In this document: positions 9,349-17,423 of the stretch, in pieces
How positions within the stretch are numbered: the stretch's first letter is position 1
How the letters are laid out: the number at the start of each line of letters is the position of its first letter
Source of the DNA: Akkermansia sp.
Lineage (GTDB): Bacteria > Verrucomicrobiota > Verrucomicrobiia > Verrucomicrobiales > Akkermansiaceae
Direction: 5' to 3'
DNA: 64,000 bases
NCBI GenBank assembly: GCA_017409465.1
Contig: JAFQSQ010000028.1
Span: forward strand, 1-64,000
Position numbers and translations under genes: made by a program
Notes under the pieces: model-generated
The model's input: only the letters and a program-made list of their open reading frames with translations
The model's database searches: none
What the model was told of the DNA's origin: nothing

Positions 9349-10869
9349 GTTGCATATCCTGGTGTGGATATCGTCCAAATCCTCAAACTCATAGCGGTAT
9401 TTGCTCAGACTCTCCCGCACAGGCTCCAGCAGCTCTGCCCGTAACTTTTCCGCCAGCGCCGGCATATGCGCCATATGAGCCGGAGTCATCCCCCGGAAAT
9501 GATTCATCGGCTGTTCGCACAGAGACAGAAGCCTGGCCTCTCCCTCTTTCCCATATTCTGACATAAGGTCTCCGTATTGTTGGTTATACGCCAACCTCAG
9601 AGCCAGTTCCTTTTGGTAAAACTCCCCCCAGGCTGAGACATACGCCTCACGCTCCTTCGGAGACATCCCGACAATCTTCTCTGCCGCCTCGTGCACCAGC
9701 GCCTGCACCGCCCGACGAGTTTCATCCCGCAGATTCCGCAAGCGCGTGCCGAAACTCAGCATGTCCTTGCTGAATGCCTCCAAATCATTCTGCCGGGCAA
9801 ACTCCTCATACACCTCCTCAAAAGCCAGCGGCTCGGCCGCTTGCCCCTGTTCCGGGCGGGCAACATGCAGCCCCAAAGCCAGCGCCGCAGCCGCACCGAC
9901 CACCCAACCGCTCCACGCCACGCCATGCCGCCGCAGCCCCCGCTTCACCCGCCGAAACCACAGAGACGGCGGCGGCGCAGACTCCTGCAGCCACTCCAGC
10001 CACTGCCCGGCACTCTGGCATCTATCCTCCGGCAGCAGCCGCAGATTACGCATGACAGACTCCACCACCTCCGGCGCGGGAGCCTTGCCGCGCGGAAACT
10101 TCAGCCGGCTCAACAGCCCCTGCAGCGGCACCAAATCATCCTTCAGCAGGCGATTGAGAGCCGGTTCCGGCGCGCTGCCGCTCAGCAGCTCATACCACGT
10201 GGCCGCCAGCGAGTATAAATCCGTGAACGGCCCGGGCTGCCCCTTACCCGTCACCTGCTCCGGTGCACCGTAGCCGTGTGAATACTGCCCCTGCGTGATG
10301 GTGGACTCCGAGGCACAATGCACCGCCGCGCCGAAATCAATGAGCGCAATGCGCACCTCCTCATCAAAGACGATATTGGACGGCTTGATATCGCGGTGAA
10401 TAATCCCCTTGCCATGCAGATACACCAGCCCCTCCAGCAGCTCCCGCAGCCAGCCCAGCGCCTTCTCCGCATCCGGCAAGCGGCCCTCCGCCGACTCTTC
10501 CTCCATATACTCCGCCAGCGTGCCGCCCTCCATCCACGGCATCACATAAAACACACCGCCCTGCATCTCAAAGGTATCATACACCCGCACAATCCGCTCA
10601 TGATTCAGCTGTGCCAGCGTGCGGGCCTCCTGCTTCATATCCGCAATCGCCTGCCGGTACAGCGGCTCCAGACGCGGCGCGCGCGGTCGCAGCACTCCGT
10701 CCTCATCCCGTCGGCACAGCTCCACCGGGAAACACTCCTTCAGCACCACCGTGCGCCGCAAATTAGCATCCCACGCCACATACGTGATACCAAAGCCACC
10801 CTGCCCCAGCACCTTCAGAATCCGGAAGTTGCCGATATACGTCTGCGGCGGCAATGCTACGATGTCCAT
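9328..10869 (-). CDS. Membrane-bound Hanks-type Ser/Thr protein kinase
   Basis: About 513 residues. An N-terminal kinase domain shows the Gly loop GQGGFG (22-27), Lys44 in VVLKE, the catalytic loop HRDIKPSN (158-165) and IDFG (177-180), so it should be active. One transmembrane helix near residues 318-336 separates it from a roughly 175-residue extracytoplasmic helical region of unknown ligand. I use the ATG at 10869 because it follows a TTGACA/TAGGAT promoter. A TTG two codons upstream is possible. It is a lone gene, converging on the secreted-protein gene. Such kinases transmit envelope signals by phosphorylating cytoplasmic proteins; the target here is unknown. Confidence 0.9.
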   Translation of the reverse strand: MDIVALPPQTYIGNFRILKVLGQGGFGITYVAWDANLRRTVVLKECFPVELCRRDEDGVLRPRAPRLEPLYRQAIADMKQEARTLAQLNHERIVRVYDTFEMQGGVFYVMPWMEGGTLAEYMEEESAEGRLPDAEKALGWLRELLEGLVYLHGKGIIHRDIKPSNIVFDEEVRIALIDFGAAVHCASESTITQGQYSHGYGAPEQVTGKGQPGPFTDLYSLAATWYELLSGSAPEPALNRLLKDDLVPLQGLLSRLKFPRGKAPAPEVVESVMRNLRLLPEDRCQSAGQWLEWLQESAPPPSLWFRRVKRGLRRHGVAWSGWVVGAAAALALGLHVARPEQGQAAEPLAFEEVYEEFARQNDLEAFSKDMLSFGTRLRNLRDETRRAVQALVHEAAEKIVGMSPKEREAYVSAWGEFYQKELALRLAYNQQYGDLMSEYGKEGEARLLSLCEQPMNHFRGMTPAHMAHMPALAEKLRAELLEPVRESLSKYRYEFEDLDDIHTRICNGTLCAE

Positions 10870-10899
10870 ATACAAAAATTGATATATCCTACCGTAGTC

Positions 10900-10928
10900 A
10901 TCCTAACAGCAATCCCGCTTTTTGTCAA
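10900..10928 (-). promoter_or_regulatory. Sigma70-type promoter of the kinase gene
   Basis: On the minus strand, TTGACA (10928-10923), a 17-bp spacer and TAGGAT (10905-10900), about 30 bp before the ATG at 10869. It is close to consensus. Confidence 0.65.
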
Positions 10929-11423
10929 TTTTTTCTCCAAGCCAGGAATTTACCCGCATCATAACCCATTCAATACAAATAAATTAAATACACATACGGA
11001 AAATCCACAGTAGCACCCTGGATTTCCCGCATGTATTTTACCCGGCTCACACCGGGGAATCACCTGTGGCCCAAACTTGTTGAAAAATCGCCTTTATACA
11101 CTCAAAATGGGCACATTTCGCCAAATATCCCTTGGTCGGAATAGCACGCAGCCCCTTCATTGCCGGGAGCTTTCGCTTACTTCAGCATCGGCGTAAGCCG
11201 CACCCTTTCAATTCGCAAATCGCCATTCGTCACTCGTAAGTCCAAATATCCCTTGGTCGGGATAGCACGCAGCCCATTCATTGCCGGAAGCTTTCACTTA
11301 CATCGGCGTAAGCCGCACCCTCTCCATTCGCAAATCGTAATTCGTCACTCGTAAATCCCTATATCCCAAGCCTCGGTGACACCTCATGCTAGCCGGGATA
11401 AACGAGAGAGGGAGTGGGTGACA
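10929..11423. other. Gene-free accessory interval
   Basis: AT-rich at its left end (about 10940-11035), then the tandem repeat pair at 11121-11357. No open frame here has family features. The sequence GCCTCGGTGA near 11369 is repeated inverted at 11428-11437 inside the end of the next gene, giving a long-range inverted repeat that may mark a transcript end. Confidence 0.5.
11121..11357 (+). repeat. Tandem pair of about 120-bp repeats
   Basis: Copy 1 (11121-11241) and copy 2 (11242-11357) both start with CCAAATATCCCTTGGTCGG and end with a TTCGTCACTCGTAA stretch, with a few substitutions and a five-base length difference. Short parts of the same unit occur near 380-400 and 560-596. The unit is non-coding and is not spaced like a CRISPR array. 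Confidence 0.75.
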
Positions 11424-11804
11424 TCACTCACCGAGGCGGGGAACCTCATCGGCCAGAAACTCTGCCAGTGTCTTGCCCTGAGCAAAAGCCTTTTTCTCCA
11501 GCACCTTGCGGGTGGCGGGATCCAGACTGAGGGTCACGCGCGTCTCCTCCGTCACCTGCACACGGGAAGGGAGCGAAAGCGGCAGCTCCTTCATCATCTC
11601 TCGGATGATATGCTCCTTGGCAGCGGGAATCACCTTGCGCGCCATCCAATTGCGCACCGTTGTCTCCGTCACATAGCATTTCTCAGCAAGCCATGCGTAG
11701 CTGTAGTTGTTTGCCTTCAACCACAGCTTTACATTCAGCTTCAGTTCGTCCTGATTCTGCGCTTCCACGGTGGCAAATATAGCATTATAACCACACGTTT
11801 GCAA
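11424..11804 (-). CDS. Putative HTH transcriptional regulator
   Basis: About 126 residues. The segment ANNYSYAWLAEKCYVTETTVRNWMARK is a classic Cro/XRE-like helix-turn-helix (about residues 30-57). The C-terminal half (VTLSLDPATRKVLEKKAFAQGKTLAEFLADEV) looks like a ribbon-helix-helix-type or dimerisation segment. No ATG is available near the N-terminus: the frame opens with a TTG at 11804, and a GTG at 11768 is also possible, so the start is uncertain. It diverges from the zinc-ribbon gene at 11911, with an inverted repeat at 11868-11898 between them. Local regulation of its neighbour is a reasonable inference. Confidence 0.6.
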   Translation of the reverse strand: MQTCGYNAIFATVEAQNQDELKLNVKLWLKANNYSYAWLAEKCYVTETTVRNWMARKVIPAAKEHIIREMMKELPLSLPSRVQVTEETRVTLSLDPATRKVLEKKAFAQGKTLAEFLADEVPRLGE

Positions 11805-11867
11805 GCCGATATTCCGACAAATCGAAAAACTCTTACCAAATCGTTAGATTTTGGTTGACTTGATAGA

Positions 11868-11898
11868 CGTTTTGATATATTTATATGTCTACAAAACG
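11868..11898. promoter_or_regulatory. Candidate operator between divergent genes
   Basis: CGTTTTG (11868-11874) and CAAAACG (11892-11898) form an inverted repeat. It sits just downstream of a TTGACT -35-like hexamer and covers the AT-rich -10 region of the gene at 11911. This is a plausible binding site for the divergent HTH protein, from sequence alone. Confidence 0.35.
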
Positions 11899-11910
11899 AA
11901 TTCAGCAACC

Positions 11911-12408
11911 ATGACTATCTCCTTCCTCTGTCCCCACTGTGGCGGTCACCAGCTACAGGAAATACGCCAGGCCATCCACCGCGCCGAGGTGAGGGTAACC
12001 GGCACCCCCGGCGGCCAACTGGTAGCCACCCCCGTGGGTGCCGTGGAGGAACTGCGCGGGCCTATACTGGGCTACCGCTGCCGCAACTGCCGCTACCCGG
12101 ACATCCAGAACCACGATGAAAAAGGGGGCTTCTTCTGGCCCACCCCGGCAGAAGTGCACGCCGCCGGCTGCCTCACCATCACCACAGAGCAGACCACCCC
12201 CCACCGCTGCATGATATGCCACAAAGATGGCCGCATGGAGCCCCTGCTCGTGGCGGCCCCCACCTCCGGCTCCCTCACCGCCGCGGAGCGCAGCAAAATC
12301 ATCTCCCGCCGCGGTCTGCGCGGTGCCATCCTCCTCTGTGAGACCGACCCCGGCATCGCCGCCTTCGCCTGCACCAACTGGGAAGGCGTGGATACCGTGG
12401 GGATTTGA
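11911..12408 (+). CDS. Small cysteine-rich (zinc-ribbon-like) hypothetical protein
   Basis: 165 residues starting MTISFLCPHCGG. Three CxxC pairs are visible (CPHC, CRNC, CMIC), enough for one or two zinc ribbons. I recognise no named family. An upstream in-frame codon at 11851 would add 20 AT-rich-encoded residues and looks like promoter sequence, so 11911 is preferred. Its last 75 bp (12334-12408) are duplicated at 14615-14689, after the ankyrin gene. This indicates that a related gene, or this gene's 3' end, was involved in a recombination that placed the ankyrin gene here. Confidence 0.6.
   Translation: MTISFLCPHCGGHQLQEIRQAIHRAEVRVTGTPGGQLVATPVGAVEELRGPILGYRCRNCRYPDIQNHDEKGGFFWPTPAEVHAAGCLTITTEQTTPHRCMICHKDGRMEPLLVAAPTSGSLTAAERSKIISRRGLRGAILLCETDPGIAAFACTNWEGVDTVGI
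12334..12408 (+). repeat. 75-bp direct repeat, copy 1
   Basis: Encodes the last 24 residues of the zinc-ribbon-like protein (LCETDPG...). It pairs with 14615-14689 with about five mismatches. Together the copies bracket the ankyrin gene. Confidence 0.85.
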
Positions 12409-12543
12409 TGATAACGCCATAGGCATAGCGTTTCATCTTTTATTTTATCTTTTTTTCATTGCTATAATAGCCGCAATGTGATAGCATGATAATACATTAG
12501 GTCATTCTCATTCACTCCACCATTTCTCATTCTGTTAATCACC

Positions 12544-14613
12544 ATGAAAACAGATAACCAAGAGCCCGAGCAATCAACACCCTCTCAGGAAGAATACGAA
12601 CGGCAATTAGCCGAGTATAATCGCCAAATGGAAGAATATAACAGGCAAATGGAGGAGTACAACAAGCAGATGGAAAAGTACAACCAAGCCATGCATGAAC
12701 AGGCAAAGGAGCTTTCCTCTGCTGCGGCTGAGACATCAGCTTCACCTACGCCTGCACCAAGAAAAAAAAGGAGGCGAGGCAGAAAAGGTAAGGTAATGAC
12801 CGTTCGTACATGGCAGTGGTTGAAGGACGTCTCATCTCTCGCGTTCCGGTGGATACGTTCGCTCAAATTATTATCTCGTTCAACCGCATGGATACGCACC
12901 CATAACATATTACCTCCCACCATCAAGTGGGTGCGCACGCATAAAGCGTTATCCAGCGTTCTTCTTCTTCTCCTGTGCGCTTCAAGTTCTTATTTACTTT
13001 GGTTTACGCCTTCACAAATTGCCAAAAGAGAACTGGAAAAACAGGGTATCCATATTGATGATTGCATTCCGACCTATCTCATAGAAAAAAACGACATAAA
13101 AAATATTCGTTATCTCCTGGATGTCGGTGTAGACGTCAATAAACGAGACGGCAAGGGATATGCGCCACTATATATGGCCGCGCGAGAAGGACGCACCAAA
13201 ATCGTCAGATTACTATTGCAAAACGGGGCAAACATTAATATTCCGGGACGTGAACTTTCTTTCCAACCTCCGAACGACTATTATACCAGCACACCATTAT
13301 CCATTGCTGCGGGAAATGGTCACACCAAAATCGTTAGTCTATTACTAAAAGCAGGTGCTGATGTCAACAAAGGAGAATCTCCCCTCCTCAATGCCGCCGC
13401 CAATGGACACCTTAAAATCGTTAATTCATTACTGGATGCCGGAGCTGATGTTAATACTAAGCGTGATAGTGATTCACCTTTGAGACGAGCAGCCCGTGAT
13501 GGGCACACAGAAATCGTTAAATTATTGATTAAACATTGCGCTGATATCAATAAAGGAGTTCCTCTCTATGCGGCTGTTGCTAATGGGCACACAGAGGTTT
13601 TTGAATTGTTGTTAAAAGCAGGAGCTGATGTCAATAAGGACAGTTCAGGATTAGGCTCGCCGTTGCATAGAGTTTTTTTTGATAAAAAAGGAACTGAAAT
13701 TGCAAAACTATTGATTGACGCAGGTGCAGAGGTTAATATTCAAGATGAAAATGGTGACACACCGTTGCACAGAGCTGCCTATCGTGGAGACGTGGAAGGC
13801 ATAAAATTCTTGTTAAAATCCGGGGCAAATGTTCATATTAAAAACAGCATAGAAGTTACGCCTCTGCACATTGCCGCTATGTATGGTCACACAGAAGCAA
13901 CTAAAACATTAATCCATGAGGGAGTGAATGTCGATAGTAAAAGTAATGATGGTAGTACACCGTTGATTTTTGCTATCAAAACAGGTAAAACAGAAACCGT
14001 TAAAGTATTGATAAATGAAGGGGCGGAAGTTAACATCCAGGACAAAGGCAACGCCACTCCGCTGGCTCATGCCGCTAATCAACAGCATACAGAAATCGCG
14101 AGGCTTCTGATAAACGCAGGAGCATCAATTCATGCACCAATGAATAAAATAGGCACTAATGTGATGCAATTTTCTGTTGCTAGAGGTTATAGAAGCATCG
14201 TTAAACTACTGATTGAATCAGGTGCGGATGTCAATCAACTATTTCCCGGAGGAGCTCTCTCTCTGCTGGGTTTTGCTGCCCAGGCAGGGTACACCGAAAT
14301 CGTTGAATCATTACTTCAGGCAGGAGCAATGATCAACCGTGGACTCATACACCCCCTGGAAACAGCCGCAGAGAATGGTCACAGAGAAATCGTCCGGCTA
14401 TTGCTGAATGCAAGAGAGAAAGTGAATTGCTCAGGAGACGCATTATGTGCTGCAGTTCATAAAGGTGACGCAGAAATCGTCAAAATGTTCATTAGTGACG
14501 GAGCAAATGTCAATATGCCGGATGAACACGGAAAATCTCCACTTCAATATGCAAAGGAAAAGGGCTTCACCGTGATCGAACGACTACTCAGACAAGCCGG
14601 AGCCAGAGACTAA
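12544..14613 (+). CDS. Membrane-anchored ankyrin-repeat protein
   Basis: 689 residues. The N-terminus (15-57) is a coiled-coil-like run of seven-residue units related to EYNRQME. A basic linker (72-85) and one transmembrane helix (about 136-154) follow. From about 165 to the end there are roughly fifteen ankyrin repeats (TPLHxAAxxGHTEIVKLLLxAGADVN pattern), a protein-binding solenoid. Base composition is visibly more AT-rich than both neighbours, and the gene lies exactly between two 75-bp direct repeats, the second starting one base after its stop codon. Both signs point to acquisition as a unit. Partner unknown. Ankyrin proteins of this kind can be immunity or effector proteins, but nothing here proves either. 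Confidence 0.85.
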   Translation: MKTDNQEPEQSTPSQEEYERQLAEYNRQMEEYNRQMEEYNKQMEKYNQAMHEQAKELSSAAAETSASPTPAPRKKRRRGRKGKVMTVRTWQWLKDVSSLAFRWIRSLKLLSRSTAWIRTHNILPPTIKWVRTHKALSSVLLLLLCASSSYLLWFTPSQIAKRELEKQGIHIDDCIPTYLIEKNDIKNIRYLLDVGVDVNKRDGKGYAPLYMAAREGRTKIVRLLLQNGANINIPGRELSFQPPNDYYTSTPLSIAAGNGHTKIVSLLLKAGADVNKGESPLLNAAANGHLKIVNSLLDAGADVNTKRDSDSPLRRAARDGHTEIVKLLIKHCADINKGVPLYAAVANGHTEVFELLLKAGADVNKDSSGLGSPLHRVFFDKKGTEIAKLLIDAGAEVNIQDENGDTPLHRAAYRGDVEGIKFLLKSGANVHIKNSIEVTPLHIAAMYGHTEATKTLIHEGVNVDSKSNDGSTPLIFAIKTGKTETVKVLINEGAEVNIQDKGNATPLAHAANQQHTEIARLLINAGASIHAPMNKIGTNVMQFSVARGYRSIVKLLIESGADVNQLFPGGALSLLGFAAQAGYTEIVESLLQAGAMINRGLIHPLETAAENGHREIVRLLLNAREKVNCSGDALCAAVHKGDAEIVKMFISDGANVNMPDEHGKSPLQYAKEKGFTVIERLLRQAGARD

Positions 14614-14614
14614 G

Positions 14615-14689
14615 CTCTGCGAGACCGACCCCGGCATCGCCGCCTTTGCCTGCACCAACTGGGAAGGCGTGGATACCATGGGGCTGTGA
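14615..14689 (+). pseudogene. 75-bp direct repeat, copy 2 (orphan 3' end of a zinc-ribbon-like gene)
   Basis: The duplicated 3' end of the gene at 11911-12408, starting one base after the ankyrin stop codon and still ending in a stop. It has no start codon or upstream part and is in a different frame from the ankyrin gene, so it is a remnant. Confidence 0.75.
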
Positions 14690-14748
14690 TAGCTCCCACC
14701 TGCACCGCGCAAGAAGTCCAAGCACACAAAAAACGAGGCCAAAACACC

Positions 14749-15108
14749 ATGTTGAAATCACTTCTTCGCAGCGCACCCAACCGAGTGCTTGATATCCTTT
14801 CAGACACCATGATTGGCCGCGCCATGCTCCGGCAGGTTGTTGCCCTCGCCCGCAAAAAGCTCGGCTTTCATCTCGACATCCAACCGCAACCCGGGGAGCG
14901 AGACCTCTGGCTCGTCACCGCCGGCGACCCGGGGGCCAACCTCACCCTGCGCTGCACCGTCCGCACCAAAACGCTCGCCCAACTCGCCACCCCCATCCTC
15001 ACCGCCTGGGTAGAGGACAAACCCATCCCCACCGCAGAGCTCCTCCCCCTCCTCCTCACAGCAATGAGGAAGGAGGAGAAGAAAGAAGAACAAATTATTT
15101 CCCACTAA
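14749..15108 (+). CDS. Hypothetical cytoplasmic protein
   Basis: About 119 residues from the ATG at 14749 (MLKSLLRSAPNRVLDIL), preceded by the ACACC context seen at other starts here. An in-frame start at 14686 would lie in the repeat region and is less likely. The product is soluble, has a compact alpha/beta look (HLDIQPQPGERDLWLVTAGD) and ends in a Lys/Glu-rich tail. I do not recognise the family. The 3' end overlaps the convergent lipoprotein gene by 14 bp. It belongs to the same accessory block as the ankyrin gene. Confidence 0.5.
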   Translation: MLKSLLRSAPNRVLDILSDTMIGRAMLRQVVALARKKLGFHLDIQPQPGERDLWLVTAGDPGANLTLRCTVRTKTLAQLATPILTAWVEDKPIPTAELLPLLLTAMRKEEKKEEQIISH

Positions 15109-15316
15109 CGGAGTCTACCGCTATTTCGGCAGTCTTTCTTATCATCTTTTCTCTGGTGCTTTCCGGGCGGAATTCCATTTCTCCAGTTTCAGGATTTTTT
15201 ACAGCTACATATCTTTTGCCCTCCTCTGCCTCCGAAGCATCGGTAATCCTGCCATCGCCACAAGCACACAGAACAAGCGCGCTCGCCATCAATACTGCTA
15301 TCTGTTTATTATTCAT
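15095..15316 (-). CDS. Small lipoprotein
   Basis: 73 residues from the ATG at 15316 (MNNKQIAVLMASALVLCAC). The lipobox is LCAC, so the mature protein is only about 54 residues, charged and without recognised domains. It lies 7 bp downstream of the 209-residue gene, which it probably follows in one transcript, and overlaps the convergent gene's 3' end by 14 bp. Function unknown. Confidence 0.55.
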   Translation of the reverse strand: MNNKQIAVLMASALVLCACGDGRITDASEAEEGKRYVAVKNPETGEMEFRPESTREKMIRKTAEIAVDSVSGK

Positions 15317-15323
15317 AGAAAAA

Positions 15324-15953
15324 TTAATCACGTAATGCCTTCTGCAACATGCGGCGGACATCATCATCTACCTGATAGGGATAATTCAACATCTCACGCC
15401 ACACCTCCACTTCCACCGGAGACATATGCGGCATCTTCCACTCCGGTAATGATTCGTGCGCCTCACGCAGTTGAACAGGAGTATCAGCAGCCACGCCGAG
15501 AAACTTCAGCAGAAAACGCCGCACATACATACCCACCACCACGCTGAGAATCAGCCCGCCCAAAGTCGGCAGCAGACCGCTACCCAAGGCCGCTAAACCG
15601 CTTCCTTCCGCCAGCGCAGCACCGGCAGAACCGGACACAGAGAACAAATCCTTTCCCAAATGCTGCGCCGCCCCCATCACCTCCTGCCACAGGCTATCAC
15701 CCGGCAAAGCACGTGCGGCCGCCTCAAATGCTCCGAAAATATCATGCTGACCATCTACCAGATGATGCAGTTGTGAGCCCCCCGTATGCGTGCTCAGGTA
15801 CACGCTGTCAATCGCCTTATCATATACTGTACTATTAGGCGTATTGATGGTAGCGGCCAACTGCTGCGCCAGCGCGTGCCCGCTCCCACTCCCCAATGCC
15901 GCATCCCCTAACATGCCCCCCGTGAATACTGTTTCTCTTATACCTTGCTTCAT
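15324..15953 (-). CDS. Hypothetical protein with a hydrophobic segment
   Basis: 209 residues. The N-terminal two thirds are Ala/Gly-rich and helical (GSGHALAQQLAATIN...STHTGGSQLHHLVDGQHD). One hydrophobic, probably membrane-spanning stretch (LLPTLGGLILSVVVGMYV, about 126-143) is followed by a roughly 65-residue cytoplasmic-looking tail (LPEWKMPHMSPVEVEVWREML). I recognise no family. It is upstream of the small lipoprotein by 7 bp, so the two may work together at the membrane. Accessory-region location. Confidence 0.5.
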   Translation of the reverse strand: MKQGIRETVFTGGMLGDAALGSGSGHALAQQLAATINTPNSTVYDKAIDSVYLSTHTGGSQLHHLVDGQHDIFGAFEAAARALPGDSLWQEVMGAAQHLGKDLFSVSGSAGAALAEGSGLAALGSGLLPTLGGLILSVVVGMYVRRFLLKFLGVAADTPVQLREAHESLPEWKMPHMSPVEVEVWREMLNYPYQVDDDVRRMLQKALRD

Positions 15954-16296
15954 TGTAAATCAAAAGGCAGAAAGAATACTACTACATTTATCCCATAAAA
16001 CAAATATTTTTCTATTTTTATTTATCTCTTGAGCTATTTTTATATACATCAACAAAAAAACTCATCACAGATCCATTTTCGGTCGAGAACGACTATCAGA
16101 CGGGGCGTTTTAATTATTCAGGAACATACTCTCCATGGCTATGCGGGCAGCAGTGGGGGTGTTCGCAATGGTGGTGCTCATGCGGGCGGGATTCCGGGGC
16201 GCAGAGATAGTGGCCAAGGACCGGGGCGGCGATAAAGAGGAGGCGGAGGAAGTACGGAGTTTATTGTGTAACGAATCTGTTGAGACTTCGGCACAC
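15954..16296. other. Non-coding stretch
   Basis: AT-rich promoter-like sequence for the minus-strand gene occupies about 15960-16060. The remaining 16130-16296 is GC-rich with open frames that overlap in several phases and no family signal. I see no supported gene, RNA or repeat. Confidence 0.4.
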
Positions 16297-16410
16297 TCAG
16301 GCAAAGCAGATGAACACCAGGAGGTAGAGAGCGGTGGAAAAGAAGAGGATGAGCAGGAGGAGGTAGGTGAGGAATTGGAGGGCGTTCTTCAGGTGGGGGT
16401 GGCGGGTCAT
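16297..16410 (-). CDS. 37-residue membrane peptide in the ATP-grasp locus
   Basis: An ATG at 16410, 17 bp after the ATP-grasp stop codon, opens a 37-codon frame ending in TGA. The product starts MTRHPHLKNALQFLTYLL and is then almost wholly hydrophobic, i.e. one transmembrane helix with a short basic N-terminus. Tight spacing after the enzyme gene suggests it belongs to the same transcript. It could be a small accessory, export or immunity-type peptide. That is inference, and a chance frame cannot be excluded. Confidence 0.45.
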   Translation of the reverse strand: MTRHPHLKNALQFLTYLLLLILFFSTALYLLVFICFA

Positions 16411-16427
16411 AGGGCGGGGAATGGGGG

Positions 16428-17351
16428 TCAGGCGGGGATGTGTTTGCGGTGGATACGCATAATTTCTTCCACGATGGCGGTGTAGAGTCCGCGCTCGTTG
16501 TGGTAATCTATCCAGGCAAACTGTCCGTTCGGGTTGAACTCCAGGAACTGCAAGCCCTGCGGGGTGCGCATGAAATCCAGACGCGCAAAGGAGAGTCCGG
16601 TTTCCTGCATCATGGCGATGATGCGTTGCTGCTCATCACGGCTCAGTTCGCAGGGCTGCCAGGAGTCGGCTCCGTTGAAGGTGCGGACGCGGGAATCCAC
16701 TGCGCTGGATTGGCAGGGTAATTCGCTGGCAAAAAGCTTGCCCGCCACATACGCCACGGTGACATCTGCTACGGCGTTGCTGACCATTTGCTGGAGAAAC
16801 CATGGGTACTGAGTGTCGAGTCTGGCAGAATCCACTTTGCTGACGGTGAGGTGCCGCCCCTGCCCCAGCGGTTGGGCACCGTTGGTCTTGCACACAATGG
16901 GAGAGACCAGCTGCACCGGGCTGCGATGCAGCATCTGCCAGTCCGGCACCGGAAAATATGCCGACGCCAGCCGCATCTGCCGCATCTTGTACCATGTGCC
17001 GTACGGGGAGGGGTGGATGAGCGCCAGTTTTCCCTCATGAAAGGCTAAATCCTTGAGTCCGGACCAGATGAGGCTCACCTCCTCCCGCATCCAGGACTCC
17101 GGGCTGCCCTCTGCCGGGATGTCGATGTAGGGCGGGTCAAACATCACCTTACGCTCATAGACGGCTCCGGTGCAGCTCTCTGTACAGATGCGCCCGGTGG
17201 GGTCAGCCAATTCAAAGCCGCCGTGGTGGATATTCCAGCTATAGTCCCTCCAGAGGTCGATGTTGAAGCGGAATACCTCTGCACGAGCCGTCAGGCGCGG
17301 CATCAGAGCATCGGTGGTAACATCCCGGCTGTTGGTCAGGAGCAGTATCAT
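16428..17351 (-). CDS. ATP-grasp ligase, RimK/MvdD-like (candidate graspetide synthetase)
   Basis: About 307 residues from the ATG at 17351 (MILLLTNSRDVTTDALMPRL), an N-terminus characteristic of ATP-grasp peptide maturases. A TTG ten codons upstream is less likely. Later features fit: a FRFNIDLWRDYSW substrate-domain stretch, VCKTNGAQPLGQG, and near the C-terminus RLDFMRT...LEFNPNGQFAWI, the metal- and ATP-binding E-x-N motif of the grasp fold. Such enzymes join side-chain carboxylates of a precursor peptide to Ser/Thr/Lys, making graspetides. It lies 72 bp downstream of a 75-residue peptide gene with a strong promoter and a hairpin between them, matching precursor-enzyme organisation. Substrate not proven. 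Confidence 0.8.
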   Translation of the reverse strand: MILLLTNSRDVTTDALMPRLTARAEVFRFNIDLWRDYSWNIHHGGFELADPTGRICTESCTGAVYERKVMFDPPYIDIPAEGSPESWMREEVSLIWSGLKDLAFHEGKLALIHPSPYGTWYKMRQMRLASAYFPVPDWQMLHRSPVQLVSPIVCKTNGAQPLGQGRHLTVSKVDSARLDTQYPWFLQQMVSNAVADVTVAYVAGKLFASELPCQSSAVDSRVRTFNGADSWQPCELSRDEQQRIIAMMQETGLSFARLDFMRTPQGLQFLEFNPNGQFAWIDYHNERGLYTAIVEEIMRIHRKHIPA

Positions 17352-17376
17352 AGGGCTGTTACAGGCATTGGAAAGA

Positions 17377-17404
17377 GGCAACCCCGGAATACACCGGAGT
17401 TGCC
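17377..17404 (-). promoter_or_regulatory. Intercistronic hairpin between peptide and ATP-grasp genes
   Basis: GGCAAC and GTTGCC enclose CCGG...CCGG with one internal mismatch and a six-base loop. It starts 19 bp after the peptide's stop codon. No T-run follows on the minus strand (CTCTTTCC), so it would act as a partial terminator or an mRNA-stabilising structure, giving more peptide than enzyme. Confidence 0.5.
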
Positions 17405-17423
17405 CCTGATTAAAGATGCGAAA

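Noticed and set aside
11121-11357. Possible CRISPR array
   Set aside because: Only two units of about 120 bp without unique spacers, and no cas gene in the window.
16110-16304. A 64-codon minus-strand frame downstream of the ATP-grasp gene
   Set aside because: Opens with TTG, overlaps the better-placed 37-residue membrane peptide and has a Ser/Pro/Arg-rich composition typical of a chance frame.
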